Below are positions 40,501 to 52,837 of a stretch of DNA of 64,000 bases, piece after piece. Numbering within the stretch: the first letter of the stretch is position 1; each line of letters begins with the position of its first letter. The notes beneath the pieces are model-generated. The model did no database searches and was not told the origin of the DNA. It saw only the letters and a list, made by a program, of their open reading frames with translations. This stretch comes from Sitta carolinensis (lineage: Eukaryota; Chordata; Aves; Passeriformes; Sittidae), in assembly GCA_032173965.1 (NCBI GenBank), contig CM063288.1:20495501-20559500 (forward strand), in the 5' to 3' direction. Position numbers and translations under genes: made by a program.

Positions 40501-43500
40501 AGATCGCAGCTTGATAAGACTGGAGATAAGGAACAGATAGCAGCCTGCCTTTTTTAGGCTCTGCTTTGGCAATTACACGTGTTCTAACAGATATAATTGC
40601 ATAATTATGAGCATGGAAATAAAAAATCTGTGTGTGTTGATCCTATTTCCTCAGTAAATCATCAGTATTTTCTTAATTTGTGAGTTTTATATGGATTTAC
40701 TACTGTCCTTGAGATTTGAATGAGAGCATTTATGAAATTTCTGAACTCCTCCTAATGGAATTTTAACTGTTTATCATGTACCAGAGGAGTAAAGGGGAGT
40801 ACATTTGAGAAAGTTTGAAATAGGGTGTTTGGGAGAAACTACAGAAACTAAGCTGACTTTTAATCTAGGAACATAATAGGATTTGTAATGAGAGTAGTAT
40901 TAGTGGAAACATGGAAAATACAGTTTGCAAAGGGGCATCATGCCACTTGGAATTCTTTCAAGCAGGCAATGAGCCTGTAGATAAAAAAATGACTCAGTTG
41001 TCACAATCACCTTGGATTTTTCAAGTTGCTTTGAGCCCTCACAAACTTAAACTGATATGCAATGAAGAGAAGATCCTTTTATAGATTAAGAGATGGCTGA
41101 AGAAAATAGGAGGAATTAGTATTTCTTACAAAGAGAAATCCCAGAAATCTTTGCCATGTTTGAAAACCGAAGAAGGGATGTAAGCATTAGGGAGCTAGTC
41201 TTTACTGCCTCTATACATTTTTTTGTGGGTCAAAATTAAAGCTGGTTTGAAAGAAAAGTTTTTATATAAATGACAAAGAAATAAAATAGGAAGACTAAGG
41301 TTCACACTGTACAAAGAAACTTGCTTCAATTAAAAAATGAACTTTGTACTAACTTGTTCCATTAAGGATCTTGGTCTCCCTATGGTAAGTTTGCCATCAT
41401 CTCAATGGCTAGTAGCAATTGGAAAGGGAATTAGTAAATTAGGAATTACAAATGGAATACCATATGAAGCAGGGTGTATAATTATGCTACTGCTCTAAAT
41501 CCATATGCTTTATCTTGAATGGCTTGTGGTATTCTCACAATTCTGTCTCAAAAGGCATAATATAAAGGTACAAAGAATGCCCAAAGTGCCTAAAAACATA
41601 TAATGATATCAATTTGAGATATGAATTGGGTAATGAGACTTCTGTGTAAAAAGAGATGATTGAAGTGGGATATAACAGAAGTTTATAAAATCATAAATAA
41701 GATGACTATGAAATGTTCATTCCCATCTGCTCATATAACAATAGTGGAGCAGAGGAGTTTGAAGCAGAAAGTCCCTTTTTACACAGTGTAAAATTTATTT
41801 CCATATCTTGTTTCCACTGTGTTTTAGAGGTCAATAATATAATTATAAATACCAATTGGGTTATATAAATTAGAAACTGTCAATAACTACAGTGGTTTGG
41901 ATGAACCCATGTCCAAACAAGTTCTGTAATCTGCAGAGCACCAGCAGTAAACAGCAAGAGAAGGTCCTCTGTATTACACCGTCTAACTTGAATACCGTTG
42001 ACAACTCTTAGGAAGAATATTAAGCTGTCTGAACTTTTTAATGAGTTGATATGTCTGTTATTTAATAAAATGAAAATTGTGATTTTATAATTGTCAGGGG
42101 AGGAGGAGCAAAGTTGCAGTGGCTGAAAGTCTAATAGGGTCCTATTGAGACTTCTTCTCAATATTGGTCTATTAGGAAAAGTAAATATTTGTCTTGCCAT
42201 TTCAATAAATCACAGCTCAGACTTTGAACTTCACAAATTTCAAGATTTGGAGAAAGCCAAGAGCCCACCTGTGAGTCTCTAAAACATTGCAGTGCCTCCT
42301 CTTGTTGTACCTCTAGAATTGTGTTGCCAGTGCTGTGACATTGCTATTAAAGGGACCTCTCTAGCTGTGGTTATCTCTTCAATGCCTCCCTGGCAGGCAA
42401 ATCCCTGCAGAGGGTGATTTGTACTAAAAGTAGGGCAGTCTCTCACTTTTTTTGGGTTAATCAAGAAGTCTTTATTAGTGTCTTCAAAGGCCATGCCCTG
42501 TCTTTCTCAAAGGATCGTGATCTTTGGGATAAAAATGAGGAACGTTGCAACACAGAGAGCCAATGTCTTCCCTCTCTTCTGAATAGACTGTGGAGGATAT
42601 ATGTGGGCATATGTTCTAGTCTTGATTTACTAATCATAGAAAATATCTTTGTTGAAACTTGTCTTGCAAGATACCAAAAGCTGCTTTCGACTTAGTAATA
42701 ATAATGAAAAAAGAAAGAAAACTCTGGCTAGGTATTAATCTCATACAAACCCGAGTAAAACATTCCTTGTAGTGAGAGCTGTAAGTCTTGTGTTTTGTGA
42801 TGCCAGAATAATACAGGAGCTTGACACTTAGGTACCTTTTATTTTTAAGGACACAAAGTGCCTTTAAAGTAAAAATTTACAGAAGTGGTTATCTGAAAAT
42901 ATTTTGTCCAGGAGGGTATTTGTGACACTAAGATTTTCTTTTCAGTTTTTTTATTCTTTACTCCCTGTCCCCTCCCAGCAGTGTCATTGCAAAAAAAAGT
43001 TATTTTATTACTCTTACAAATGATTAGGAAGAAAAAAAAAAAAATCTTTTCAAAAGTGTGTTGTGTTTGTTCTGTAATGGAGTCTGACTAGAGATATTTA
43101 TTTCTGTTGAATGTGTTCACATTGAGTCTTATGTTCTGCTGATACAACTCTTAGTTTATGCTGGTCTGACAAAATAGTGCTTCCAGCCTTCAGGTGTTTC
43201 AGCTCCATGTTATTATATCACTATATTATTATGATGATATTGCAAACTCCTTGCCAGCAACTATTTCATAATATCACTGACATAGCCAAGTCTGGCTACA
43301 TTTTGGAGCTCTGGAGGTCTGAGTCATAATGTTTGGACTTCTAGCTTTTCCTGCGTTTGAAAATACTTCTCTTGCAAGTGTCCTTTTATGAGAATTGCCA
43401 TGTGGGCCCATGCAAGGCCAAGGTATACACATTCTACAGGAATAAAGGTTATTCAGATATTTCAGAAAGGATGAAGAAGTGTTGAATAAAGAAAAATGTC

Positions 43501-43826
43501 AGGAAATGTGACAAGACTTACGGCAGCCTTGTCAGTGCTGCTATTTCTCTGCAGAATGCAGCCCCAGACTGTCCAGGGCACACCAGCAACATTCAGCTGA
43601 CAGTGTGTTCTCATGCCCCTTAGGACAAAGCACCTTTGGCCAGCAAAACAAGGAAAAACTTCTGAGGCATTCACAAAGGGTAGGTCTGTTGTAGGGGGAA
43701 GATACTTAACAAACTTACATGCTTAAAGCACTGGAATCCTGGCTCATTGCTGCATCTGTAAACATATATACACATATAGAGCCATGGTCAGACTGTTTTT
43801 AGCTACCCAGGTTATTTCAATACATT

Positions 43827-44174
43827 GTGCGATGTTATCCACAAAATGTGAAAGAATTCAGATACTTCACGACTGAAGTGTGTGTCAAAGTAAGTTTAGT
43901 GGACAGTGGCATGCTGCTTCTTTTTTACCCTTGTACCTCAAATAACAATGGGCTACTGGTAGATAGGAAGCAGGGCACTGTAGTGGAAAGTAGCAGATCA
44001 CCCTATGATTATTTAGATGCTAAGAATTGCAAAATAAGAGTGAATACACTGAAACTACGCAGCATTCCCTATCATAAACAGTGGCAAAAAGCCACTGTTC
44101 GAATTGAAGTAAATCACAAATACCTCTTCTATTATGATGAACACAAAATTGGAATAAGACTATACACCCAGTAG
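43827..44174 (+). other. Unrecognised open frame, 115 codons
   Basis: The frame is open for 115 codons and starts at GTG. I recognise no family. The predicted product would be basic and rich in Tyr, Lys and Arg in its second half, with no signal peptide or clear membrane segment. It faces another unrecognised frame on the opposite strand about 230 bp downstream. There is no promoter, splice signal or poly(A) evidence, so chance is the default reading. Confidence 0.15.
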
Positions 44175-44404
44175 TACTAAGCATATATCAACAAATGTAT
44201 GAAAAGTAGAGCTATTGCAAAACAGTGTGGCGTTTTGATATTAACTGAGTAATATGATAGGATTATTATTTCAAATGAAATTCAAATTTTACTGTCTACA
44301 ATAGAGTATTGTTATGTTCCTACTCTATCACACTGATTTGGTTTCTAGATAGGGACAGTCTGTTACCTATGAGTCTAGGGAAGCCTATTTACTTGACTTA
44401 GATA

Positions 44405-45051
44405 TTAATTCCTGTGCCTGATCAATACTTGTACTTCTGCATGCAAGCTATGGTTAATGGTCATACATGTCTGAAAATTGACTACCTCCTTAACAGCTTC
44501 CTTTTCTGACACCAGATTGTTGAGTGATGCAAACTTTCCTTGTAAGTTTGATACCCTGATTCTTCCCTTCAAAGCAGCTGTCATTTTGTTATCCAGAGGC
44601 TGACATAAATTTGGCATGCAGCAGAACACAGGATCCAAAGGCTTGCAGTCACTGCTGCCAGGCACAGACTTGTACCATGACCTGATCCCACCACATGATT
44701 GTCCTGCTATGTGCAGCTGGTCAGCAAGTGCTTGTAACATCTGTTGATTGTTGTTTATTGTCTGCAGAACACTCATCTGCTCAGATTTCTTTTCTAGCTG
44801 CCGCACACCTGGTAGATCTAATAGTTGTTTATCCACAAATACAGAAAAATCAGTCCCTTCTCACAGTAATGGTCAGCCAGCTCCAGGGGTGACAGTAAAG
44901 GGCTTGAAAACTGGTATGTTGAAGGTTGGACTGGAACAGAGAAATCTTGTGGAGTCTCTAATGATGGAGCGAAAATGAAGTAATGCAGTGGAACAGAAGG
45001 AATGATTTGACACTGAAAGCGTATCGTGGTAAGTACACCTGCAACCCACAC
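44405..45051 (-). other. Unrecognised minus-strand open frames, possibly one frameshifted reading
   Basis: Two minus-strand frames overlap: 44,818-45,051 (77 codons) and 44,405-44,836 (143 codons, starting at GTG). Joined by a single shift near 44,830 they would span about 215 codons. The segment after the junction has a Leu/Gln-rich, coiled-coil-like stretch (residues 10-45 of the second frame). That pattern would fit a decayed retrocopy, but I cannot name a parent gene. No poly(T) lies at the low-coordinate end, and a chance frame of this length is expected in 64 kb. Confidence 0.18.
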
Positions 45052-45500
45052 TGTGCTGCAAAAATTCCCAGAGATGAAGAGTCAGAAAGCATGATGAGGG
45101 ACATGAGCGCTTACCTACAGTGTAGCATGTGTTTCACTGACACAGTGTGTTACTCATTGGAAGGGGACTGTCAGCCAAATGCACATATGTGCCTGTATCC
45201 CAACTCAGCAGATGTTAGCTGTGCAGAAGTGACCTTACAAATTTTTAGATTTAGATGGGCTTTTTTAAAAATAAGGCACAAGAGGAAGGAGAATTCAGAA
45301 ACCAGCTCTGGCTGTGGGTTCTGCTGCAGCTTCTCTCTGTGATACTGGGGCACTCTGTTGCCCTTAAATAGATCATCAATTTTTCCACTTGGAAATGGAG
45401 ATTGTAGTACTGCTATATGTCACAGGGGAAGAACGAAAATGCTTTGAGATACTACTTTATGGTCTGTGTGGGAAACACATAATTACTGCAGAATATCTGC

Positions 45501-45568
45501 ATTTTATTTTATTTTATTTTATTTTATTTTATTTTATTTTATTTTATTTTATTTTATTTTATTTTATT
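45501..45568. repeat. (ATTTT)13.6 pentanucleotide repeat
   Basis: Sixty-eight bases of perfect ATTTT units without interruption. Pure repeats of this length are normally length-variable between individuals. Confidence 0.95.
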
Positions 45569-47965
45569 AATGTTAAGAACAGTTCCACAGTAAAATGGGT
45601 TAGTGTGTCTTCATTTGCAGTCAGGAAGCAAATTATCATGCCTTGATCTACCTGCCAATTAGGTTGCTCAATTGCTTAAAAGTGGACCTTGATTGTTGGA
45701 GATGCTGATTGACTTTAGAAGCTGAGTAACAGGAACCGATGCATGTATTTTAAACTGTGTGATCGGAAATTCACAGCAGTTTACTTGCTTGTATGCTAGA
45801 AAACATAGTACTTGTCTGGTGTGTCCTGAAAACATACACCCACAAGTAAAGAAAGCAATACATGTATGCCATGCAGGAAATTCCAGGAAAGGTACAGACC
45901 TAGTGAAAACTGAGAGCACCTTTCCTGGACTCTATCATTTCACCTTTCTTACTTGTGTTCCCAGATGTATGGAGCGAGCTTGGATAGGTTTGGGGTGTTG
46001 TCTTTGAGATTAAAAGACATGTAAACTAACAAGGCAGAGCACTCCCAGCACACCCACACAGGGACTGATGATTGCAGTTGAAGGAAATATATGTAGTTGT
46101 TATAATGAGTAATTTCGAATAGTTCCTCTTATCACATAAAATAAGACTGAGCTTATTTAAATGTGATTACTATATGAAAGTTCAAAACCTTTTAGAACGC
46201 CCAGAAAAAAAATTTCCCCTAACAGAATCAGGGGTTGAAGAGTATGACCAATCAAGTGATGGTCTGAAAATAAATATTACGGCAGTTACAGTGTACAGAA
46301 ATGTGGAAATGTGTTTGTGCCATAAATCTTTTACCAATTCATAATGTTACTGAAATAATTGTTTAAAACTCAACACATTAAATTTTGATTGCCTACAAGG
46401 CACGAGTTATTTTACCTTTTCCTATGAAAGTGCTCGAAATTTAGATGTATAGAAAGATGGGGAAAAATAGCGAGAAATAAACTCCCGCAATGAATACAGA
46501 ATTCAAAAGTGCATTTGAAACCTTTCCAATACTGTATAAAAATTTGCACTTTCATAATTAATGAATGACCTTTCCTTCCTTGACCGAGATTTTAGTTGTT
46601 TGCAACAAATGAACAAAAGAAAAAAAAATCACTTGAAGTCAGTGAAGCCAGCACAGCAGTTTCCATAAAACTCTTTGCCAAACTGATTAGATTTGCAGTT
46701 CACTCACTAAGCCTGCCTGGTCATGGCAGCATCATGCAATGAATCTTTTCATTGAATAAAACTGGGATTGCAGAGGAACTAATTTTTTTTCCCTGAATAT
46801 GTCTGTAGTGCTTGCTTAAACATGAAGTTGTTTCTTATTAACTCATGTGTGAGCAGTCTTTTTCTGAAAAAATTCTTCCTGTTGAGCCTAATGTAGTTGT
46901 TTAATAATTAAACAGAAGCAGTTAATTGGAAAATACTGCATATGCAGACAATCCTCAGTCTTTTTCCTTTGATGGCTATAAATGGTTCAAGGTTAGATAA
47001 AGAAATTAAAAAAAAAAAAAACCAAAACCTTCCTTGGATAACGAGGATAAGATTGTCTTAATTTGTTGATTTTAATTTTTTAATTTGTTTGACCAAATGA
47101 GAAAGTTAAAGTATCTGATAGTTTTTTTTTTTCATATAAAATGGTACAGGAAGATCAGCATAAGGGTAGAAGAATCTTTTGTTTCTATAAAAAAGTTATG
47201 AAGCTCCAGAAATTAAAGGTTGCATTGCTCAGCAGGGAGCTTATGAGAACTGCAGTGTGTCCTCAGCCTCCACATAACTGCTATTCATGTCCAGGCAAAG
47301 AAGGGAGAGAGAACAATCTGCTTTTCCTTCAGGGGGGAGCTCAGAGCCTTAGTGGACTGGGCCTTTACAGACTTCATTCAGGATTTTTTTTTTTAAGAGC
47401 CTCTCCATAATTGACATTTTCATAATTGTCACTGAGACTTAATATAGCAAAAGAATGAATTTGCTCATTATGGATTGATTTAAAAGATTATGATTAATTA
47501 GAATTATATATTCTCCAGAAAAGAAATAGTTTCAACTGGTGGTGATCTGAAAGTACTAGAAAAAGATTTCCTGTGGTGCTCAAGTCTGCCTTGTCCAATT
47601 CATTTTCCAGAAATTATGATATTAATCTAAAGAGAAAAGTGAATACTTTTTTTAGATTTATTTTTGTTAAAAAAAAAAATAAAAGAAAGAAAAAAAGAAA
47701 ACAAGTGTTTTCTTATTAGCAAAGAAAAAGTAAAGGAAGTAGAGGAAGCATCTTTCTGAGACTGCTAGCTTTAGACCTTAACCAGAGAATCGGCCCCTGC
47801 TGGCTTTGTCTGCAGCTGTCTGAAAACCATGTTTAAACATGTCTGGACCACAGGTCCTTTTGAATCAGTAGGCAGACATACTTTGGTTGGCACATGCAAA
47901 TGAGGTGGCTCTAATGCTAAAATACTAGAATTCTAAAAGACAGTGGCTATAGAAAAATTTAAATC

Positions 47966-47969
<4 letters not shown>

Positions 47970-48016
<47 letters not shown>
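47970..48016. repeat. Pure A run of 47
   Basis: An uninterrupted A homopolymer, the longest in the window. The sequence before it has no AATAAA within 30 bases and the sequence after it shows no clear target-site duplicate, so a retrocopy tail is not supported. Confidence 0.9.
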
Positions 48017-48018
<2 letters not shown>

Positions 48019-51000
48019 TTGTATTTCTTCGCTTGGTTCTTGTGAATCACTGGAAGCCTCTGTGCTGTCTGACAGAGCTTTACCTCCCCCATGGAAGTTA
48101 ATCAGCCAGCTGGCTGGCCTCAGCTGGGTCTGACCCAGGACCTGATGGGAGGACAGGTGTAACAAGTGTGGAAATGACCAGGCAGCTGTTTCTACTAGTT
48201 TGCTGCCAGAGGTGTTCAGGGTCTCAGCTGTGCTGTTACAATAAGCTGGATAGTGACCTAGAGACCCAAATCCTTGAGTGACTGGAGTTCCTGATCTTGT
48301 GCTTTGCAGATTCTGTCCCAGGGTCCAATCCTGTCCAGCACCCAGTGCAGATCTTGGAAGTAAGTGCTATCAAGGTTGTGTGGAATTGTGTTCTGGGTGG
48401 TAGTTAAAGACTTTTTAGTCAGGTCTCTGTGAGCTAGGACAATGAAAGTGTCCTGAACAATAATCCTTTCTGGCTCTTGATGGGATTAAAATATGTCCTG
48501 TAAAGGTTTGTCTTGCTTTCAAAATTCCTGGGGAGAATCTCCAGGGAGATCCTGTGAATAACTGGCTTGTAAACCTTCTCTCCTCCCTCCCTGCCAACAC
48601 CTACCCAAGAAATACCTTGTTTATCTTCTAGATCTTCTCTGTATGCTTATAAGCCTTTATTGGCTGCTTTGGTGCAAATTAGTTGGAAGATGCACATTGA
48701 AGGAGAGTTGGCTAGAACTGCCCAAAAGTTTGCATCTGATATCAGGTCATATCTCTACATTGGTGAAAATTTCTACAAGAGAGGCAAGGTTTCTGTGCAA
48801 GACATAATTGCAGATAAAGGACGTACAAATGCTTTAGATGGGTCTGGAATGCAGTCATTGATACAAGTTTCAGCTGTGGTAATGTAAGAGCTTTGGGGGT
48901 GTAAAGGTTTCTCAGTGAGAACCACAGAACAGGGCTGCAAAGGTGCCTGTGATGTGTATAATGATGTTTCAGCTTCATCTTACCTTATGGTGGGACAAAT
49001 CTTACATAGTGGTATATGTTACCAGTGAATTAAAACACAGGCATACATTCAAAATCACTGCAATTTTATGCCTCAGTTATAAGTAATTTTGAAGGTGTCT
49101 CTTTAATTCTGTCCACAGAAGTCCAAACTATGGGTACTTGATTGCCATTTGTCACCAGTGTTTCTCTGATCTCTGCCCAGCTTGCTCATAAAGTGCCTCC
49201 ATGTGTGTTTGCATAGATGTTTACTCTCCAAATAGTTCTCATCATTCTGAAACTACTTAAGGAATGTACCTGACAACTTGGGTGGAAAAACATTCTCTAT
49301 ATATAAAAGACTGAGAGAACTGCTGTATACACTGGTCTCAGTGTTCACCAAAATTCCAGGTCTGGACTGAAATATTTCTTTTGACTCATATTTTTATTTG
49401 TGTAATACTATGTCTACCAAGGTAAAATATTTTGACATTACAAGCAAATAAAGAATGGCAGAATGTCATCTTGTTTTAGACATCAAAGAGAAAAAATAAA
49501 GTTATAGGAATGTAGTAACATCTTCATTTGGAACTGTAATTTAAATAGAGCAACTAGTAAAAAAGCTGCATTATGGTAACCTTTCTGAAAAGAGAGTAAA
49601 GAGAGAGAGACTGAGACATTCTTCATCTGATTATAAATGACATAAGTACAATGTGTGTTATATCTGTATAGGTCAGAATACCAAGTGCATAAATATAACT
49701 ATTTTAATGATCTGGGTTTAGACTTTAAAAGCAAAACATTTTGCTTGCATGGTGTTAAGCAGTTTATTTCACTTACCACTCCAAGCTCTTTTGTCTCCTG
49801 TGCTGCTGTGTGCTATTCCTAATGATTGTTAGGGAACCAAGAACAGCTATGAGGATATACTGGCAAAGATAGTCTGATAACCTAGCTGCATAAAAATTCA
49901 GGTGTTTCTTGTAGCTGCAAAGATGCATCTGTTCAATAAATGTAAATAATTTTTCTAGAACATGCATATCTAGAAACGGTATGCATATTGTGTTCAGGAG
50001 AAACCAACCAACCACTCAGGCTACTAACACTTAAACCTAGTTTATACTTCTGAATTGAAACAATGCTGTATCTTTGGAACTTGTATAATGAACCAAATGA
50101 AACCTTTTTGGAGATATAATTTTTTTCCATCTGGAATTACATAAATGACGAAATTAAGAAATCAAGCAATTTTTTAAAAGGAAATGGGATGGGGATGTTT
50201 ACATACTTTGTCTTTTCAGGACCATTTGATGTGCTGCATTAAAGCTGCACAGCTGAACATCCACAAATTGTATATTTCTTTGCGTAGTATATTGTTGATA
50301 TAAAGGATAGAATTTCAGAAATGTAAATCATTATGCCTTGCCTTCCTTCTAGGGAAACCTTAAAATGTCTTGCCAAGCTCTAGCTTCTGCAGTCCACCTC
50401 TTTAATTTTCCAGAAATTAATTTTTTTTACTTTTTAATTAGCTACACAATTGTATAGAGGAGGAAAGTATTGCTGGCAGTAAATGTGTGTGTCTACACAT
50501 CGAGGCTTGCTCAGTGTGTAGACACAACAGGCAAACATCTTGTAGCCCTTCGGCTGAGTATCAACACACCATTAATAAGAGAGCTTGAAAACTCAGCAGT
50601 AGCAGAGCATTCGGTACAAAAAAGAGAAATGCTTTGATCTGGCCATTGCATTTCTTAGAACCTCTGCGTTATTATACATAATAGAGTGCTCATGTTTAAT
50701 TGGTCATCATACCTAATCTTTGTACTGTCCCCCTTTATACAGGATTGTACAAAAGAGGAATTCCTGAAGTATGTGTTAGCGACAGATAACTCACAGCATG
50801 TTTGTTTTGGAGGAAGAGCAAAGGAAGGAAACTGACATATTTGTAAAAACTTTTTTTTTCCTCTCTCCTCATCTAGAGCAAATGAAAATAGTACAGAATG
50901 ATGAGAGACCATCCAAGGTAATTCTAAATTGTTCGTGTGCACTCTGTATGCACTCTATTTGTGTTCTTTCTGTGGTCCCTTGAGACAAGTATTAATGCTA

Positions 51001-52216
51001 CTGTGTCTTGGAATGCTTGTTACTGCATCTGGAGATGAGAAATTCTGTCTCCCCTCAGCAATCTCTGTAGATATCAACAAAGAGGTACAACATGCTCAGG
51101 TGGTGCTGGTTAGAGGGAGGGGGGAGAAGGCAGATAAACCTAATGTGCTCGTATCATTCAGGAAGCTCTGGATGAAAGTACTTCTGTGACTTTTTCCAAG
51201 TTATTGAGTACAAGCATTACTTAAAAAGTAACTATAGTTACTGTAAGAGTATTAGAAACATGCAAGTTCTGATTGTCCCAAAAGGCAAACTGCTAAGACT
51301 TTGGTACAGATGTCAACACTTTTTTAAAGGACTTGTTTTCAAATCTTTACTAATTACTGTGAAATATGTGGATTGTAGTAAACCGGCTTGTGATTAGTCT
51401 GGAACCCTTCCCTCCTACAGGTCCTTCAGTGAAACTAGGGCAGTATTTATGCCAGTACAGTTTTCTACTGGGGCAGTGATTGAACACTGGATTAAAACTT
51501 TGAGTGAGTTGGGCATGGGGGAGCAAGCAGGGAAGGACTCTATTATCAATACATATCTGGGAGCCTAATTTAACCAAATATTTTGCTTCCACATTAGATA
51601 CGCATTTCTGGTGTGTTTTCTTCCTCTCTTTTGATCAAGGGTGTTTTGGACGTGAGCCAAAGGCTTGTCTATACACGGAGCTATCCTAGAATAATTACTC
51701 TGGAAAAAGTAGCTTGGATTAACTCTGTGGGAGCAGAGTATTGTTCCAGAAGGAATTGCGTGGAGTATCAACGTATTTGAGTGCTCTGTCACAATTGCTC
51801 TTTTCTGAGTTTCTCTGGAATCTTAGCTTCTCTCTTCATACCCAGATATGTATGAAAAGAACAACTGAGTATTGTCATGCTGCTTAGAATTTGTGAAGTT
51901 TTAAAAGTTTGCATCTGCTTCCCTAAACCAGAGCACTAAACCAAGATTCTGTTCAAAAACCAAAACCTTTCTCTCTCTCTGGAATGTGTAAAGTTAATAA
52001 GGTATGCTTGCAAATAACTTTTTGGAGTTATGGGAGAAAGCATTAACAGAAGATGACCCGGGATGCAAACCCACATATTATTTTTGAACAATTAAAAGGT
52101 AGGAGTAAGAAATTTTCAGATGTGTTCAGAGATAGGAAATGCTGGAGGAGGAGATTCAGGCGGTCTTCAGTCTCTGTTCTCATCTGCTCTGTGAAGACTC
52201 TGGAAAACAGAGATAC

Positions 52217-52266
52217 TTTTTTTTTTTCTTTTTTTTCCCCCTCCTTTTTTTTCTCTTCTCTTGCAG
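52217..52266 (+). other. Polypyrimidine tract ending in CAG|G, splice-acceptor-like
   Basis: About 46 almost pure pyrimidines are followed by ttgcag and then gtgttg, with no AG inside the tract. On its face this is a strong 3' splice-site sequence, placed at the left edge of the CpG island. It may instead be a simple T/C-rich repeat. If used, it would be the acceptor of an exon that runs into the ITGA6 exon 1 region from an upstream alternative promoter. An in-frame stop follows at 52,289-52,291, so an ITGA6-frame reading would have to start at or after 52,352. Confidence 0.3.
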
Positions 52267-52724
52267 GTGTTGTTCGGGGAATACAGACTGAATACCGGAG
52301 TCATGCTGTCCACAGTTCCGTATCAGCCTTAGCACACGCGAGCGATGTGTTATGCCCGTGGTCGGTATCCGGACCGACCTTATGCCGCAGAGCCCAGAGC
52401 CAGTCCGGAACCAGCCCCCGGGGGACGCGGTTCGATGTCTCAAACACATCCCCGCCCACGCCGGGGGAGCTCTCTGCCCTCTCCCCAGCGCTGCTACGGC
52501 CCGGCCCTCACCTGCGGCCATGGCCCGCCCCCCGGTACGGCTTTATTTTGTATCGCCGAGGGCAAAGACGGCCGGGGGCGCGGCGGGCGGGGAGCCCTCC
52601 GGGGGCCCGGGCAGGCGGTGGGCGACTGACGGGCGGGGCGATGCCCTCGGTTTGCCCCTCCCAGGGGAAGGGGCCCGGCCGCGGGGACATTTTGTGCTGT
52701 GCCGGGGGGCCGGGCACCCGCGGA

Positions 52725-52751
52725 GGGCGGGGCGGGGCGGGGCGGGGCGGG
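52725..52751 (+). promoter_or_regulatory. GGGGC array: overlapping Sp1/KLF GC boxes with G-quadruplex potential
   Basis: Six G runs of three or four residues are separated by single C bases, giving five overlapping GGGCGG boxes about 90-110 bp upstream of the ITGA6 start codon. The position suits the core promoter. One-base loops between G runs make a very stable G-quadruplex possible on the coding strand. Confidence 0.8.
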
Positions 52752-52837
52752 CCCGGCGCGCGGCCGGCGGGGCACAACGGGCACGCTCAGCGCGGGGTGC
52801 GGCGCTGGCAGCGGGTTCCCGTGTCGGGCAAGAGCTG

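Larger units (their letters stand above)
13971..43800. other. Long intergenic stretch with simple repeats only
   Basis: About 30 kb in which I recognise no exon, LTR or LINE on either strand. It contains an (ATCAT)8 repeat, an imperfect 25-bp duplication at 21328-21371, and several T-rich tracts. Two blocks are visibly richer in G and C than their surroundings (about 15,200-15,450 and 18,390-18,840). Open frames of up to about 140 codons occur near T runs and in the GC-richer blocks but match nothing I know. Any function here would be regulatory, and conservation data would be needed to see it. Confidence 0.55.
45401..52216. other. Intergenic DNA upstream of the ITGA6 CpG island, no gene seen
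   Basis: AT-rich unique sequence with an (ATTTT)n repeat and a 47-residue A run. No exon, LTR or LINE is recognisable. The last 2 kb before the CpG island is where proximal enhancers of ITGA6 would be expected, but I see no motif cluster strong enough to mark one. Confidence 0.55.

Noticed and set aside
47970..48400. Retrocopy ending in the A47 run
   Set aside because: No AATAAA is placed before the run, no target-site duplication was found, and no protein match appears on either side.
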